Assembly (NCBI RefSeq): GCF_009767915.1
Contig: NZ_WSRP01000003.1
Coordinates: forward strand, 46,543-110,542
Length of the DNA: 64,000 nucleotides
Origin: Parasutterella muris
GTDB taxonomy: Bacteria > Pseudomonadota > Gammaproteobacteria > Burkholderiales > Burkholderiaceae_F
Reading direction: 5' to 3'
Positions 63,965 through 64,000 of the stretch are shown piece after piece. How positions within the stretch are numbered: the first letter of the stretch is position 1; each line of letters starts with the position of its first letter. Both the position numbers and the translations under genes were made by a program. A model generated the notes under the pieces. The model was given only the letters and a program-made list of their open reading frames with translations. It was not told the origin of the DNA and did not search any database.

Positions 63965-64000
63965 ATGAAAGTTGAAGAACAGATATCTACACTAATGAAA
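63965..64000 (+). CDS. Start of a gene cut by the right window edge
   Basis: The ATG at 63965 follows TTAGGGAGTCAACA, a good ribosome-binding site at 6 bp, and is open for 12 codons to the window end (MKVEEQISTLMK). No family can be assigned from so little. It is divergent from the porin gene. Confidence 0.5.
   Translation, partial: MKVEEQISTLMK

Noticed and set aside
1..64000. tRNA, rRNA, CRISPR arrays, prophage, complete insertion sequences
   Set aside because: I scanned both strands by eye and found none; the only mobile-element-like trace is the N-terminus of the VOC protein.

Overview
The window is about 64 kb of a compact, roughly 50% GC bacterial chromosome. It contains no rRNA, tRNA, CRISPR array, prophage or intact insertion sequence that I can see. 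Gene order and protein types point to a betaproteobacterium of the order Burkholderiales. The evidence is the lepA-lepB-rnc-era block, the yceD-rpmF-fabH-fabD-fabG-acpP-fabF block, rimP-nusA-infB-rbfA-truB-typA, argA beside yggX, an RNase E with a long tail, and a betaproteobacterial general porin. The mix of a Tat-exported molybdoenzyme, a TAXI-type TRAP transporter, DctA and Pit, with no sugar uptake genes, would suit an asaccharolytic gut member such as Sutterellaceae. That family-level placement is inference.

Layout: 1-633 is the end of malate dehydrogenase. A solitary PIN-domain protein follows at 675-1139. Positions 1093-3771 (minus) hold recO-DUF805-acpS-nagZ. Positions 4024-7117 carry dctA, an exported C45-type acyltransferase and an unknown protein, which separate recO from era. 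Positions 7290-11611 (minus) are lepA-lepB-rnc-era. Positions 11741-18117 (minus) are the fatty-acid and L32 block, but the slot where plsX usually sits holds broken pieces of other genes. Positions 18197-21284 carry a Maf protein, an RsmI-like methylase, a phosphatase and RluC; rne, with a long hairpin-rich leader, follows at 21285-24889.

Positions 25133-29192 (minus) are a three-gene molybdopterin oxidoreductase cassette (catalytic, iron-sulfur and NrfD subunits). Pit-type phosphate permease, an unknown exported protein, DusA, a YchJ protein and TypA follow. Positions 36491-42642 (minus) are the nusA/infB translation operon, headed by a terminator-like hairpin that probably acts as an attenuator. 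RluB, DnaQ, a D,D-peptidase of the S11 family and the helicase HrpA follow on the same strand. Positions 50664-53707 (plus) carry argA, yggX and an aminotransferase with a Tat-like export signal. Positions 53833-57082 (minus) are a fused TRAP permease and its TAXI binding protein. The right end has a flavin reductase, a 44-residue small protein, a two-domain VOC protein whose N-terminus resembles a transposase leader, a small membrane protein, aspartate kinase, an MdaB-like reductase, a ketopantoate-reductase-like enzyme, a porin, and the first codons of another gene.

Most genes are housekeeping and tightly packed, with many 1-4 bp start/stop overlaps that suggest translational coupling. The unusual material lies at breaks in otherwise conserved synteny: the lost plsX and pdxJ slots, the VOC fusion, the exported aminotransferase, the small Cys-Asp-Cys protein and several leader RNA structures. 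I did not find a clear multi-gene system that is plainly new.
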